A program made the translations under genes and the position numbers. Below the pieces are notes generated by a model that saw only the letters and a program-made list of their open reading frames with translations, was not told the DNA's origin and made no database searches. Below are positions 1-8,706 of a stretch of DNA of 64,000 nt, piece by piece. Each line of letters starts with the position of its first letter. The stretch's first letter is position 1. The DNA is taken from assembly GCA_964540535.1 (NCBI GenBank), contig CAZIMO010000003.1:124001-188000 (forward strand), in the 5' to 3' direction. This stretch comes from Fimenecus sp964540535 (GTDB taxonomy: Bacteria; Bacillota; Clostridia; Oscillospirales; Acutalibacteraceae).

Positions 1-108
1 AAAATTTTCAATAGTAATTTTGACAAAAGCTTGACAATGAAAAGTTTTTTTATAGGCAATAATCATATTATTGACCCAATTTCCATAAAAATGCAGAAAA
101 TGCAAAAA

Positions 109-1854
109 TCACATTGATTCAGGCGTTGAAATTCTGAACATTTCAAGAATATTTGTTATAACTGTCATAACGCAGTTGCAAAGGTACAAACGCGCCTGCA
201 TAAGTGATTCGTCATCAACCGCAACACGGCAGGCATTGTAAAATTTGTGGAAAAGCGTAGCCAAATCTATGCAGTAGCGGGTAATTTTTGCAGGGTCATA
301 ATTCTTTGCGGAATTTATAATTTCATCTGTCAAAGAAGCGAGGTGGCGGATAAGCTCTATTTCTTCGAGCGCTGTCAAAAGTTTAAGCTCGTCCTTTGTA
401 CATTCACGAACTGTTACGCCGTCATTTTCAAGCTTACGGAGAATGCTGTGAATTCGCGCATTCGCATACTGACAGTAATAAACAGGGTTTTGTGAGGACT
501 GCTCAACCGCTAAATCAAGGTCGAAATCCATTTGCGAACCGGGTTCACGCATATTGAAAAGGAATCGGACTGCGTCAACGGGAATATCCTCAAGCAAATC
601 AACAAGAGTAATCGCCTTGCCTGTACGCTTTGACATTTTTACAACCTCGCCGTCACGGGTAAGGCGGACAAGCTGCATAAGAATAACATCAAGGCGGCTG
701 CTGTCAAGATCAAGCGCTTCAAGAACACCTTTCATACGGGCAACATGGCCGTGGTGGTCAGCGCCCCAAACATCAATAGCCTTGTCAAAGCCTCTTGTTA
801 CAAGCTTATTTCTGTGATAAGCAATATCGGCCGCAAAATATGTGGGATTTCCGTTTTGACGGATAAGCACATCGTCTTTAAGCTCAAGCTTATCAATTTC
901 TTCCTGTGTTTTGCCTGATTTTTTAAGCATTTCGGTTTGCACCTTGATATTGTTATACCAAACTGCGCCGTCTTTTTCATAAGTTAAGCCCTTATTTGTA
1001 AGGTATTCGATAACCTCTTTAACCGCGCCGCTGCTGTGAAGCTGACTTTCTTTAAACCATGTATCATATTCAATGCGGTATTTCGCCATATTGGCTTTCA
1101 TATTGTCGATATTTTTAGGCAAAGCAAAATCAACAAGAGCTTTTCTGCGTTCCGCCTCGCTCTTATCAAGATAAATTTTGCCGTAAATATCGGCAAATTG
1201 CTTTGCTCTCTCTTTAATATCCTCACCGTGATAGCTGTCTTCAGGAAGCTCTACCGCATCTTCACCTTTGTAAATCTGCTGATAACGGACATCAAGCGAA
1301 AGTCCGAATTTTTCAATCTGATTGCCTGCGTCATTTATATAAAACTCACGCTCAACCTCATAGCCTGCCATATCAAGAACTGCGGCAAGGCAGTCGCCCA
1401 GCGCGCCGCCCCTTGCATTACCCATATGCATAGGTCCTGTGGGGTTTGCCGAAACGAATTCCACATTCATTTTTTTACCCTTGCCGTATTCGCTTCTGCC
1501 GTAATTTTTGCCTAAAGCCTTAACATCGAGCAAAATGTCGGCATAAAAATCATTTGAAAGCTTAAAATTTACAAAGCCTGCGCCTGCAACTGTGCAGGAC
1601 TCAAAATATGTGCCGTTAAGGTCGATATTCTTTGCAACAATATCAGCAATTTTTCTCGGCGCAGAGCGGAATACCTTTGCGCATACAAAAGCGATATTTG
1701 ATGAATAGTCGCCGTTATCACGGTTTGCAGGAACTTCAATGTTAAAACCGGGAATAGGCTCCGATGGGAACTCGCCTTCAGCAACCGCTTTGCCCAAAGC
1801 GTCAACTATAAGTGTGTGAAGCTGGTCTGTCGCCTGTTTAACTAATTTAGACAT
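109..1854 (-). CDS. argS: Arginyl-tRNA synthetase
   Basis: Charges tRNA-Arg with arginine in the cytoplasm. The 581-residue length is usual for the family. Seen: an N-terminal Add-1-type domain, then the class I HIGH-type motif as PTGPMHMGNARGG near residue 140, KMSKR in the context VVKMSKRTGKA near residue 400, and a helical anticodon-binding C-terminus. The start at 1854 has a GGAGAAATAAGG ribosome site. It lies 2 bp after the DUF1934 gene and ends the ddl-DUF1934-argS operon. DUF1934 (YwiB-like) genes are commonly next to argS in Firmicutes, which supports both calls. The last 108 bases of the window edge before it hold no gene I can see. Confidence 0.97.
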   Translation of the reverse strand: MSKLVKQATDQLHTLIVDALGKAVAEGEFPSEPIPGFNIEVPANRDNGDYSSNIAFVCAKVFRSAPRKIADIVAKNIDLNGTYFESCTVAGAGFVNFKLSNDFYADILLDVKALGKNYGRSEYGKGKKMNVEFVSANPTGPMHMGNARGGALGDCLAAVLDMAGYEVEREFYINDAGNQIEKFGLSLDVRYQQIYKGEDAVELPEDSYHGEDIKERAKQFADIYGKIYLDKSEAERRKALVDFALPKNIDNMKANMAKYRIEYDTWFKESQLHSSGAVKEVIEYLTNKGLTYEKDGAVWYNNIKVQTEMLKKSGKTQEEIDKLELKDDVLIRQNGNPTYFAADIAYHRNKLVTRGFDKAIDVWGADHHGHVARMKGVLEALDLDSSRLDVILMQLVRLTRDGEVVKMSKRTGKAITLVDLLEDIPVDAVRFLFNMREPGSQMDFDLDLAVEQSSQNPVYYCQYANARIHSILRKLENDGVTVRECTKDELKLLTALEEIELIRHLASLTDEIINSAKNYDPAKITRYCIDLATLFHKFYNACRVAVDDESLMQARLYLCNCVMTVITNILEMFRISTPESM

Positions 1855-1856
1855 CC

Positions 1857-2276
1857 TTATTTCTCCTCAATATATATGTTCATACTGTTTTCTGATGCAA
1901 AACCGTTGTTGAAATCAAGTGTATATTTCATTTTCAACACGCTTTTTGCGCCGTTTCTGAACCAATTTACATTATTTCCGTAAATACCCATTGTGAATTC
2001 GCCATAGGGTGTTTTATAAAATGTATGGTGGCGTTTGCTTTTTTCAACCGTCATTTCAGAGCTGAACGAGCCTTCACGTACTATGCTCACTGCCGAGCCG
2101 TCAGTTATTGTGATAACTGTATTTTCAAGCCCTGTTTCTGCGTTATTTTCAATATAATTTATTACGCTTTTTCCGTTTTCGTGTTCAACCGTACCCACAA
2201 CGGACATTTCGCCCGATTCTGTTCCGTTTTCGGTTGACTGCGTACTTACAATTTTAATTACTGCGTCTTTTTTCAT
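1857..2276 (-). CDS. DUF1934 (YwiB-like) beta-barrel protein
   Basis: A 139-residue protein of the DUF1934/YwiB family, a small calycin-like beta-barrel family whose function is not established. Visible in it are the alternating beta-strand pattern and a closing segment of the type MKYTLDFNNGF followed by a short amphipathic end, as in the family. No signal peptide or membrane segment is present, so it should be cytosolic. Its ATG overlaps the ddl stop as ATGA, and argS starts 2 bp downstream, so the three are very probably cotranscribed and translationally coupled. The family call rests on recalled pattern and on the argS neighbourhood. Confidence 0.8.
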   Translation of the reverse strand: MKKDAVIKIVSTQSTENGTESGEMSVVGTVEHENGKSVINYIENNAETGLENTVITITDGSAVSIVREGSFSSEMTVEKSKRHHTFYKTPYGEFTMGIYGNNVNWFRNGAKSVLKMKYTLDFNNGFASENSMNIYIEEK

Positions 2277-3352
2277 TCACTGAATTCCTTTTCCCATTTC
2301 TCAATTGCCATGGTGCAAAGCTTATCAATCAAATCGCCGTAAGCTATGCCTGCTTTATCCATAAGCATTGGGTACATACTTATGCTCGTAAATCCCGGAA
2401 GAGTGTTCGGCTCGTTAAGAAGCACCGCGCCGTCACTGTGTCTTACAAAGAAATCTACCCTTGCAAGTCCTGAACAGCCCCAAGCCTTATATGCCTTTAC
2501 TGCAAGCTCACGGATTTCCTGTATTTTTTCTTCGGGAAGTCTTGCGGGAATATGAAGTCCGCTGTCCGACTGATATTTTGCCTCAAAATCATAAAACTCA
2601 TTGCTCGGCTCAATTTCGCCCACAGCGCCTGCAAAGGCTTCGTCATTACCCATTACGGCACACTCAACCTCTGCCCCGTAAATTGCCTCTTCAACAACAA
2701 CACGGGAGTCAAATTTTAAAGCATATTCAAGACCTTTTTTAATTTCTTCGGCAGTTTTCGCCTTTACAACGCCCACTGACGAGCCTGCATTTGCAGGCTT
2801 GATGAACACGGGAAGTCCCAAATATTCTTCACATTCCTTTGCAAACTCCTCACCGTGACGCTCAAAATCATATTTAGTTATGTATTTCCACTTTGCCTGC
2901 GCAATTCCGTTCACATCGCAAATAGCATTTGTCATCGCCTTATCCATACAAACGGCAGATGCCATTGTATTACATCCCACATAAGGAATGCCTGCAACAG
3001 TCAAAAGTCCCTGCATTGTACCGTCCTCGCCGTTTTTGCCGTGCATTACGGGGAAGCACACGTCAATTCTTATTTTTTCGTATCCGTTTTCATTGAAAAC
3101 TATAATTCCACGGTCGTTGCGGTCGGTTGAAATAACCGCTTTTTTAAGCTTTGATTTATCGCCGAGCCAGCCGTCATTTTCAATACTGTTAAAATTACCG
3201 TCAAAAAGTAACATTTCGCCCTGCTTTGTAATGCCGAGCATAACAACATTGTATTTTTCCTTGGGAATATTTCTGATAACCGAAGTTGCCGAAAGACATG
3301 ATATATCGTGTTCGGAAGAAACTCCGCCGAAAATAATCAACGCATTTTTCAT
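2273..3352 (-). CDS. ddl: D-alanine--D-alanine ligase
   Basis: Makes D-Ala-D-Ala for the peptidoglycan stem peptide, in the cytoplasm, using ATP. The 359-residue length fits the family. Seen: an N-terminal GGVSSEHDIS segment, the central ATP-grasp fold with VFIKPANAGSSVGV, the acidic metal-binding region ending in a LLNEPNTLPGFT segment, and a short helical tail. The start has a GGAGTGA site 7 nt upstream. It is the first gene of a minus-strand operon with DUF1934 and argS, and a good promoter lies upstream at 3404-3432. Nothing suggests a D-Ala-D-Lac variant, but that cannot be excluded from sequence reading alone. Confidence 0.96.
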   Translation of the reverse strand: MKNALIIFGGVSSEHDISCLSATSVIRNIPKEKYNVVMLGITKQGEMLLFDGNFNSIENDGWLGDKSKLKKAVISTDRNDRGIIVFNENGYEKIRIDVCFPVMHGKNGEDGTMQGLLTVAGIPYVGCNTMASAVCMDKAMTNAICDVNGIAQAKWKYITKYDFERHGEEFAKECEEYLGLPVFIKPANAGSSVGVVKAKTAEEIKKGLEYALKFDSRVVVEEAIYGAEVECAVMGNDEAFAGAVGEIEPSNEFYDFEAKYQSDSGLHIPARLPEEKIQEIRELAVKAYKAWGCSGLARVDFFVRHSDGAVLLNEPNTLPGFTSISMYPMLMDKAGIAYGDLIDKLCTMAIEKWEKEFSE

Positions 3353-3403
3353 AATTTCACTCCATATTTTCTGTGAGAAGCCATAATATTACATTTTAAT
3401 TAT

Positions 3404-3432
3404 ATTTTATCATAATATATTAGGCTATTCAA
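3404..3432 (-). promoter_or_regulatory. Promoter of ddl operon
   Basis: On the minus strand a -35 TTGAAT (3427-3432) and -10 TAAAAT (3404-3409) are separated by 17 nt, about 50 nt before the ddl start. It is back to back with the plus-strand promoter at 3455-3483. Confidence 0.6.
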
Positions 3433-3454
3433 TGATTTTATTCACAAATTTTTA

Positions 3455-3483
3455 ATGACAAATCTAAATAAATGTGTTATATT
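3455..3483 (+). promoter_or_regulatory. Promoter of the 3521 gene
   Basis: A -35 ATGACA (3455-3460) and -10 TATATT (3478-3483) with a 17-nt spacer lie 38 nt before the start codon at 3521. Each box matches consensus at five of six positions. Confidence 0.6.
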
Positions 3484-3520
3484 ATATGGGACATATTATT
3501 TTTGATTTGAGGTATTCAAA

Positions 3521-4399
3521 ATGCTTGAAAGAAAAGAAGCTCTCGCGCTCATTTTAAAGGGCTGTACTGAAAAATTTGCTGACAACGGTTTTGAAACGGT
3601 TATTCCCGACGGTATTGAAAAAGGTTCGGCTCCTGTTTTTGTTGAAAACGAAACCGCTTATCTTGAATTTACAAAGGGCGACCTTACTCTTCGCCTTTTA
3701 AGCCATGACAATCTGCTTGATGTTATGGAAAAGGTTTCTGACGGCGAATTTGTAAAAACCGAATCAAATTTGCTTGACCTTGAAGATTGCGACGACCGTT
3801 CAATCAAATCTCTTTGCAATGAAATTAACGACACTGTTGTTTCTTCTTACGGCACAAAAGCAAAGCAGGCAGTTAAAAAAGCTCCTGCAACAGTTTCTAA
3901 AACTGCCGCAAAAAACGGCGCAAATTATGACGCTTATACTCTTGCAAGCCGTATTACATCGGTTTATCCCGAGCTTAGAGATGAGCTTAAAAACAATGTT
4001 CAGACCTACCCCGAATTTCTCGGTGAGGATTTCTTTGTGAATCACGCTAACAAATATATTATTGAGTCAATCAGATTTAACGATCAGAAAACAATCAAAA
4101 AGCTTTTCAAGATTTTAAGCGATATTTACGAAAACGGCTCAAACGATGTTCAAAATCTTGTTGTTGTTACAATTCTCGGCGAGCTTAACAACGAGCAGGC
4201 GCTTATTGACCGCTGTCTTGAAGAAGTAACTGACGAGGATTTTGCAAAGACAATTGTTGCAGTAAATAAATATCTTGCAAGCAACGCAGGCAAAAAAGCT
4301 AAAAAGCTTCTTGAGAATCCGCCCCAATATAAACCCCCGAAAAAGAAAAAGCAGGGTATGATGTCATCGCTTATGAGTATGCAGCCCCCTCAGCAGTAA
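3521..4399 (+). CDS. Unrecognised soluble protein with helical C-terminal domain
   Basis: A 292-residue protein that I do not recognise firmly. Residues 1-110 are mixed alpha/beta and acidic. A short Ala/Lys linker follows (KAVKKAPATVSKTAAKN). Residues 130-270 look all-helical, with a YPELRDEL...YPEFLGEDFF segment and a later IYENGSNDVQNLVVVTILGELNN segment; this resembles, from memory, the small helical DUF7674-type domains, but weakly. The last 25 residues are a basic Pro/Lys/Met/Gln tail. No signal peptide or membrane segment. It is a single-gene unit with its own promoter (3455-3483), a GAGG ribosome site and a terminator at 4413-4446. Function unknown. Confidence 0.75.
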   Translation: MLERKEALALILKGCTEKFADNGFETVIPDGIEKGSAPVFVENETAYLEFTKGDLTLRLLSHDNLLDVMEKVSDGEFVKTESNLLDLEDCDDRSIKSLCNEINDTVVSSYGTKAKQAVKKAPATVSKTAAKNGANYDAYTLASRITSVYPELRDELKNNVQTYPEFLGEDFFVNHANKYIIESIRFNDQKTIKKLFKILSDIYENGSNDVQNLVVVTILGELNNEQALIDRCLEEVTDEDFAKTIVAVNKYLASNAGKKAKKLLENPPQYKPPKKKKQGMMSSLMSMQPPQQ

Positions 4400-4412
4400 A
4401 AATATAAAAAGC

Positions 4413-4446
4413 AAATACGGCGGGAGCTTGCTTCCGCTGTATTTTT
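4413..4446 (+). terminator. Intrinsic terminator
   Basis: The hairpin AAATACGGCGG / CCGCTGTATTT with a 9-nt loop runs straight into TTTT, 13 nt after the stop of the 3521 gene. Confidence 0.75.
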
Positions 4447-4499
4447 TGCAAATTTAAGCGAAGCTGACAAATCCAAACTCGCTTAAGGAGAAATATCAA

Positions 4500-5222
4500 A
4501 TGAACTCTAACAAATTAAAGGTAATTGCCTGCATATCAATGTTGCTTGACCACGCAGGCGTTATTCTTTTCCCCGAAATAATGTGGCTCAGATATGCAGG
4601 CAGGCTCGCAATGCCCCTATTCGCATTCTTTATTGCAGAGGGCTGCCGTCACACAAAAAACAAGGCGCGGTATTTCTTTCAGGTTTTGATACTCGGCATT
4701 GTGTGCCAAGCGGTTTACATAGTCAGCGACCTTATAAACGGCGGAATAAACCAAATTTACCTCAATATACTTTTCGCGTTGGCGCTTGCAATTCCCCTTT
4801 GCTGTATATTTCTTCAAATCGAAGCTTGCAAAGCAAAAAGCACTATCTCCCACGCATTTTATATAACTCTTTTTGTTGCTTATCTTCTCGCACTTGCAGG
4901 ATTTATGTATTTCTGCGACCGTTCGGCTTCATTGGTAGGAATAAAAGTACATCTTGATTACGAAATTGCAGGGATATTGCTTTGTTTCTTCCCTGTAATC
5001 ACAAAAGAACGCACAAAACGTCTTGCGCTTTTCTCGCTCGGTACATTTATTTTCTGCCTGCTTATGGAAAGCACTGTGCCGTATATATGGATTTCGCTTG
5101 CGGCGGTTCCGCTGATTGCGCTTTATAACGGCAAGCTGGGCAGTAAAAAGCTGAAATGGTGGTTTTATGCATTCTATCCTGTTCATTTCGCAGTTTTGTA
5201 TGTTTTGAATATGATATTTTAA
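4500..5222 (+). CDS. TraX-family integral membrane protein
   Basis: A 240-residue polytopic membrane protein. It begins with the TraX-type opening, LKVIACISMLLDHAGVILF then RLAMPLFAFFIAEG, and ends with a YAFYPVHFAVLYVL segment, both typical of chromosomal TraX-like acyltransferase-fold proteins. About seven or eight hydrophobic spans are visible. The founding member acetylates F-pilin, while the chromosomal relatives in Firmicutes have no settled role. The start has AAGGAGAAAT at good spacing. It is a stand-alone gene ending at the two-way terminator at 5261-5298. No conjugation genes are nearby, so a conjugative role should not be assumed. Confidence 0.85.
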   Translation: MNSNKLKVIACISMLLDHAGVILFPEIMWLRYAGRLAMPLFAFFIAEGCRHTKNKARYFFQVLILGIVCQAVYIVSDLINGGINQIYLNILFALALAIPLCCIFLQIEACKAKSTISHAFYITLFVAYLLALAGFMYFCDRSASLVGIKVHLDYEIAGILLCFFPVITKERTKRLALFSLGTFIFCLLMESTVPYIWISLAAVPLIALYNGKLGSKKLKWWFYAFYPVHFAVLYVLNMIF

Positions 5223-5260
5223 ACTGTCCGCAGAACAATATAACCCGCCTTTGGCGAATA

Positions 5261-5298
5261 AAATTGAGGCACCTTCCTCACGGAAGATGCCTCAATTT
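5261..5298. terminator. Bidirectional terminator
   Basis: A 17-bp near-perfect stem, AAATTGAGGCACCTTCC against GGAAGATGCCTCAATTT, separates two convergent genes. The A/T ends serve either direction. Confidence 0.75.
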
Positions 5299-5299
5299 A

Positions 5300-6010
5300 T
5301 TATTCCCAAATTATACTTTTAAAATAAGTTTTTCTCTTAAAATCACATTTGGTAATATACAGATATACTCTTTTGTTTTCATTTAAAAGCGACTGAATAA
5401 ATCCTGTTTTTTCAAATTCGTCAACAGACATACCCGAAATGTCTATACCGTGTATAAAGCTGTCTTTTGAAATACGTCCGAGAAAGCAAGTCATTTCTGA
5501 CTGACTGCTGTGTTCAGTTGCAATGTATTCATACATTTCTTCGTCTGAAAAATCGCGGACTGTTTCTTTTTTGAAATAAAGATTTTCAATGTCTTTCGGA
5601 ATTTTCTTTTCTGCAAGCATTTTATTAAGCACGGTGACAGCATAATCACTTATCCCCTGCGCCTGCACTTGAATAACCCCGCCAAATCCTTGACAAAAGA
5701 CCTTGTATGCACTTTTATGAGAAAACAGTGAATAAATTACATTTTTTGCTCTTTCAAAAAAACTTTCTGAGAAAAACATACTGCCGCAAAGGTTATTTTC
5801 ACTTTTCAGCGTATGCATATAATACTGTTCAGCAATCTTTAATGCAAGCTGAACAGACTCTTCAAGCAAAGAAATAATCTCATTTTCCGAAGCAGTTACG
5901 GCATCTTCCCATTTTATGAACTGTATACCGTCAGGTGTTTCGACCTGAACAGCAACTCTTTTATAAACAGAATTTTGCTCTTCAATGTCGCTTATTCTTC
6001 GTAATCTCAT
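5300..6010 (-). CDS. Unrecognised protein downstream of glgP
   Basis: A 236-residue soluble protein I cannot assign. It has an RLRRISDIEE opening, a helical middle (residues 40-130) and a C-terminal part rich in aromatic and charged residues. No signal peptide, membrane segment, or nucleotide-binding or metal motif is evident. It begins 33 bp after the glgP stop on the same strand and has no promoter of its own that I can see, so it is probably transcribed with glgP. The start at 6010 lacks a clear Shine-Dalgarno site, so the true N-terminus is uncertain. A link to glycogen use is only positional. Confidence 0.65.
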   Translation of the reverse strand: MRLRRISDIEEQNSVYKRVAVQVETPDGIQFIKWEDAVTASENEIISLLEESVQLALKIAEQYYMHTLKSENNLCGSMFFSESFFERAKNVIYSLFSHKSAYKVFCQGFGGVIQVQAQGISDYAVTVLNKMLAEKKIPKDIENLYFKKETVRDFSDEEMYEYIATEHSSQSEMTCFLGRISKDSFIHGIDISGMSVDEFEKTGFIQSLLNENKRVYLYITKCDFKRKTYFKSIIWE

Positions 6011-6043
6011 AACTAAAAATCAGCTTTTTCTTTCAGCAATTTT

Positions 6044-8458
6044 TTACTTTTTAAGCGCTGATTTTGTATTCCAGATATTCTGTGCGTATTCGTTGATTGC
6101 ACGGTCTGCGGCGAAACGGCCTGCGCCCGAAATATTCATAAGCGCCATTCTGTTCCAGTTTTCTGTGTCAAGATAATCTTTACTGATTCTCTTTTGAGTA
6201 TTCTTGTAATCCTCAAAATCAGCAAGCACCATATATGGGTCATGGTGAATAATTGAAGCTGTAACTTCATGGAAGAACTGACCGTTTATGCCCTGCTGAT
6301 TTGCAAAATCGAGAATTTTATGAATCTCTGAATTTGCATTGTAATAACCCTGCGGATCATAACCGCGCTTTTTAAGCTGTTCAACCTCGGGAGTTTTCAT
6401 ACCGAAGATATAAATGTTATCGTCGCCTGTCGCCTCATAAATTTCAACATTCGCGCCGTCCATTGTACCGATTGTAACAGCGCCGTTGAGCATAAATTTC
6501 ATATTGCTTGTACCCGAAGCCTCTGTTCCTGCAAGAGAAATCTGCTCTGAAATATCAGCGGCGGGAATAAGTTTTTCGGCAAGAGTTACATTATAATCTT
6601 CAACATAAACGACTTTAAGTCTGCCCTTTACATCGGGATCGTTGTTAATCATATCGGCAAGCGCGCATATAAAAGCGATAATCTTCTTTGCAATGAAATA
6701 GCCCGAAGCCGCTTTTGCGCCGAAAATGTAAGTGTGCGGAATGAAATCTCCGTTGGGATTTTCTTTAATAGCAAGATACTGCGAAAGAATGTTAAGCGCG
6801 TTAAGGTGCTGACGCTTGTACTCATGAAGCCGCTTAACCTGAACATCAAATACTGAATCGGGGTCAAGCTTAATGCCATTATGTTTAAGCACATATTTTG
6901 CAAATTCTTCTTTATTTGCACGCTTAATTTTGCCGATCTCTTCAAGAACAGCCTTGTCGTCCTTGAATTTTCTCAAGTCAAGAAGCTTGTCAGCGTCTTT
7001 TACAAAGCCGTTGCCGATAAGTTCAGTTACATAATTTGAAAGTCTTGGGTTAGCCTGGCAAAGCCAACGGCGGTGCGCAATACCGTTTGTAACATTTGTG
7101 AATTTATCGGGTGTAAGCGCATAGAAATCAGAGAAAACAGTATCTTTAAGAATGTCGCTGTGAAGAGCGGAAACACCGTTTACACAGTGTGAACCTGCAA
7201 CGCAGAGATTAGCCATTCTTACAACGCCGTTTGAAATAACAGCCATACGCTCAACCATATCTGCATTGTGTGTACCCTGCCATACGAAAGAACGGAAACG
7301 GTTGTCAATTTCTTTAGTAATCTGCCAAAGACGTGGCATAAGGCGTCTGTAAAGATCCTCGGGCCAACATTCAAGAGCTTCTTTCATAACAGTATGGTTG
7401 GTGTAAGCTACTGTATTTGTAACAATATTCCAAGCTTCATCCCAACCGTAACCGCATTCATCAAGCAAAATACGCATAAGCTCCGGAATTGCCATTGTGG
7501 GGTGAGTATCGTTAATATGAATTGCAACCTTTTCTGCAAAATTGTCCATCGTACCAAATTCGCGGAGATGATGCTGAACAATGTCTTGAATTGAAGCAGA
7601 AACAAGGAAATACTGCTGACGCAAACGAAGCGATTTTCCCTCGGGATGATTATCGGCAGGATAAAGCACCTTGCTGATAACCTCTGCCATAGCATTTCTC
7701 TCCATAGCGCGCATATAATCGCCTTGGTTAAAGAGGGTCATATCAAGACCGGGAGCTTTTGCTTCCCAAAGGCGGAGAACAGAAATACCCTTGCCGTCTT
7801 TGCCTGCAACACACATATCGTGAGGTATAGCGCGGATTACTTTGGAATTTACAATTTCAACATGGTGATACTGCTCTTCCCAAGTATCGTGAACCTCCCC
7901 CTCAAATTTAATCTCCATTGCCTGCTCTTCGTGGGGAACAAGCCAAACCTCACCGCCGGGGAGCCAAAAGTCGGGAAGCTCTGTTTGCCAGCCGTCAACT
8001 AACTTCTGTTTGAAGATGCCGTATTCATAAAGAATTGAATAGCCCTTTGCCACATAACCCTGTGTTGCGAGTCCGTCAAGATAGCATGCCGCAAGTCTGC
8101 CCAAACCGCCGTTACCGAGACCTGCGTCGGGTTCGCATTCAAAAACACTGTCAAGCTTTACGCCGTAATCCTTTAACACGCTTTCAAAAACCTTTGTAAG
8201 ATTAAGATTATAAAGGTTGTTTTTGAGCGAACGGCCCATAAGAAACTCCATACAGAGATAATAAACTCTCTTTGTGCCTTTCTTTGAACCCTCGTTAGAA
8301 AATTCAGTTCTGCCCTGGCTCATCATATCTCTTATGATAAGAGCAATAGCTTTGTAAAACTGTTCGTTTGTAGCCTCTTCAGGATTAACTCCGATAAAGT
8401 GAGCAAGCTTTGATTCAACAAGCTCTTTTGCTTGCTTCTTTGTAAGCGAATAATTCAT
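6044..8458 (-). CDS. glgP: Glycogen/starch alpha-glucan phosphorylase
   Basis: A pyridoxal-phosphate enzyme that releases glucose-1-phosphate from glycogen or starch chains by phosphorolysis; GT35, cytoplasmic. The 804-residue length is normal. Seen: the early segment YYLCMEFLMGRSLKNNLYNL, the glycine-rich GLGNGGLGRLAACYLDG near residue 115, and the family signature EASGTSNMKFMLNGAVTIGTMDGANVE near residue 650, which includes the cofactor-binding lysine. The start is fixed by GGAGGA before the ATG. Its promoter is at 8514-8542. A single downstream gene of unknown function follows; galU elsewhere in the window would use the same glucose-1-phosphate pool. Confidence 0.97.
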   Translation of the reverse strand: MNYSLTKKQAKELVESKLAHFIGVNPEEATNEQFYKAIALIIRDMMSQGRTEFSNEGSKKGTKRVYYLCMEFLMGRSLKNNLYNLNLTKVFESVLKDYGVKLDSVFECEPDAGLGNGGLGRLAACYLDGLATQGYVAKGYSILYEYGIFKQKLVDGWQTELPDFWLPGGEVWLVPHEEQAMEIKFEGEVHDTWEEQYHHVEIVNSKVIRAIPHDMCVAGKDGKGISVLRLWEAKAPGLDMTLFNQGDYMRAMERNAMAEVISKVLYPADNHPEGKSLRLRQQYFLVSASIQDIVQHHLREFGTMDNFAEKVAIHINDTHPTMAIPELMRILLDECGYGWDEAWNIVTNTVAYTNHTVMKEALECWPEDLYRRLMPRLWQITKEIDNRFRSFVWQGTHNADMVERMAVISNGVVRMANLCVAGSHCVNGVSALHSDILKDTVFSDFYALTPDKFTNVTNGIAHRRWLCQANPRLSNYVTELIGNGFVKDADKLLDLRKFKDDKAVLEEIGKIKRANKEEFAKYVLKHNGIKLDPDSVFDVQVKRLHEYKRQHLNALNILSQYLAIKENPNGDFIPHTYIFGAKAASGYFIAKKIIAFICALADMINNDPDVKGRLKVVYVEDYNVTLAEKLIPAADISEQISLAGTEASGTSNMKFMLNGAVTIGTMDGANVEIYEATGDDNIYIFGMKTPEVEQLKKRGYDPQGYYNANSEIHKILDFANQQGINGQFFHEVTASIIHHDPYMVLADFEDYKNTQKRISKDYLDTENWNRMALMNISGAGRFAADRAINEYAQNIWNTKSALKK

Positions 8459-8513
8459 ACAAATCCTCCAAAAAATTTTATAAAAATAGTTAAAAATTAA
8501 AATCCGTTTGTAT

Positions 8514-8542
8514 ATTTTACACTAAAATCAAGCATTTATCAA
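8514..8542 (-). promoter_or_regulatory. Promoter of glgP
   Basis: A -35 TTGATA (8537-8542) and -10 TAAAAT (8514-8519) with a 17-nt spacer read toward glgP. About 50 bp further upstream sits the odd-centred palindrome CCGTATCCGATACGG (near 8590-8604), a possible operator; no regulator can be assigned. Confidence 0.6.
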
Positions 8543-8660
8543 CTGTAATAAACAAATTTATAAAATATATTTTAAAAATATACCATAAGCCGTATCCGAT
8601 ACGGTTTAATTCAGCATATTTTAAACCATATCGGGTTCGACTCTCTTCGCCTTAAACTGT

Positions 8661-8693
8661 AAAAAAAGACACCGCAGAATAAAATCTGCGGTG
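8661..8693 (-). terminator. Terminator of the DUF4474 lipoprotein gene
   Basis: On the minus strand the 9-bp stem CACCGCAGA / TCTGCGGTG is followed by a run of seven T, 14 nt after the stop of the 8707 gene. Confidence 0.8.
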
Positions 8694-8706
8694 ATTTAAG
8701 GTTAAA

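Noticed and set aside
1..108. TTGACA-like boxes at the left edge
   Set aside because: Two -35-like hexamers occur, but no -10 lies at suitable spacing and no plus-strand gene follows.
8620..8655. tRNA-like GGGTTCGACTC segment
   Set aside because: No acceptor, anticodon or D arm can be built around it, so neither a tRNA nor an attachment-site remnant is supported.
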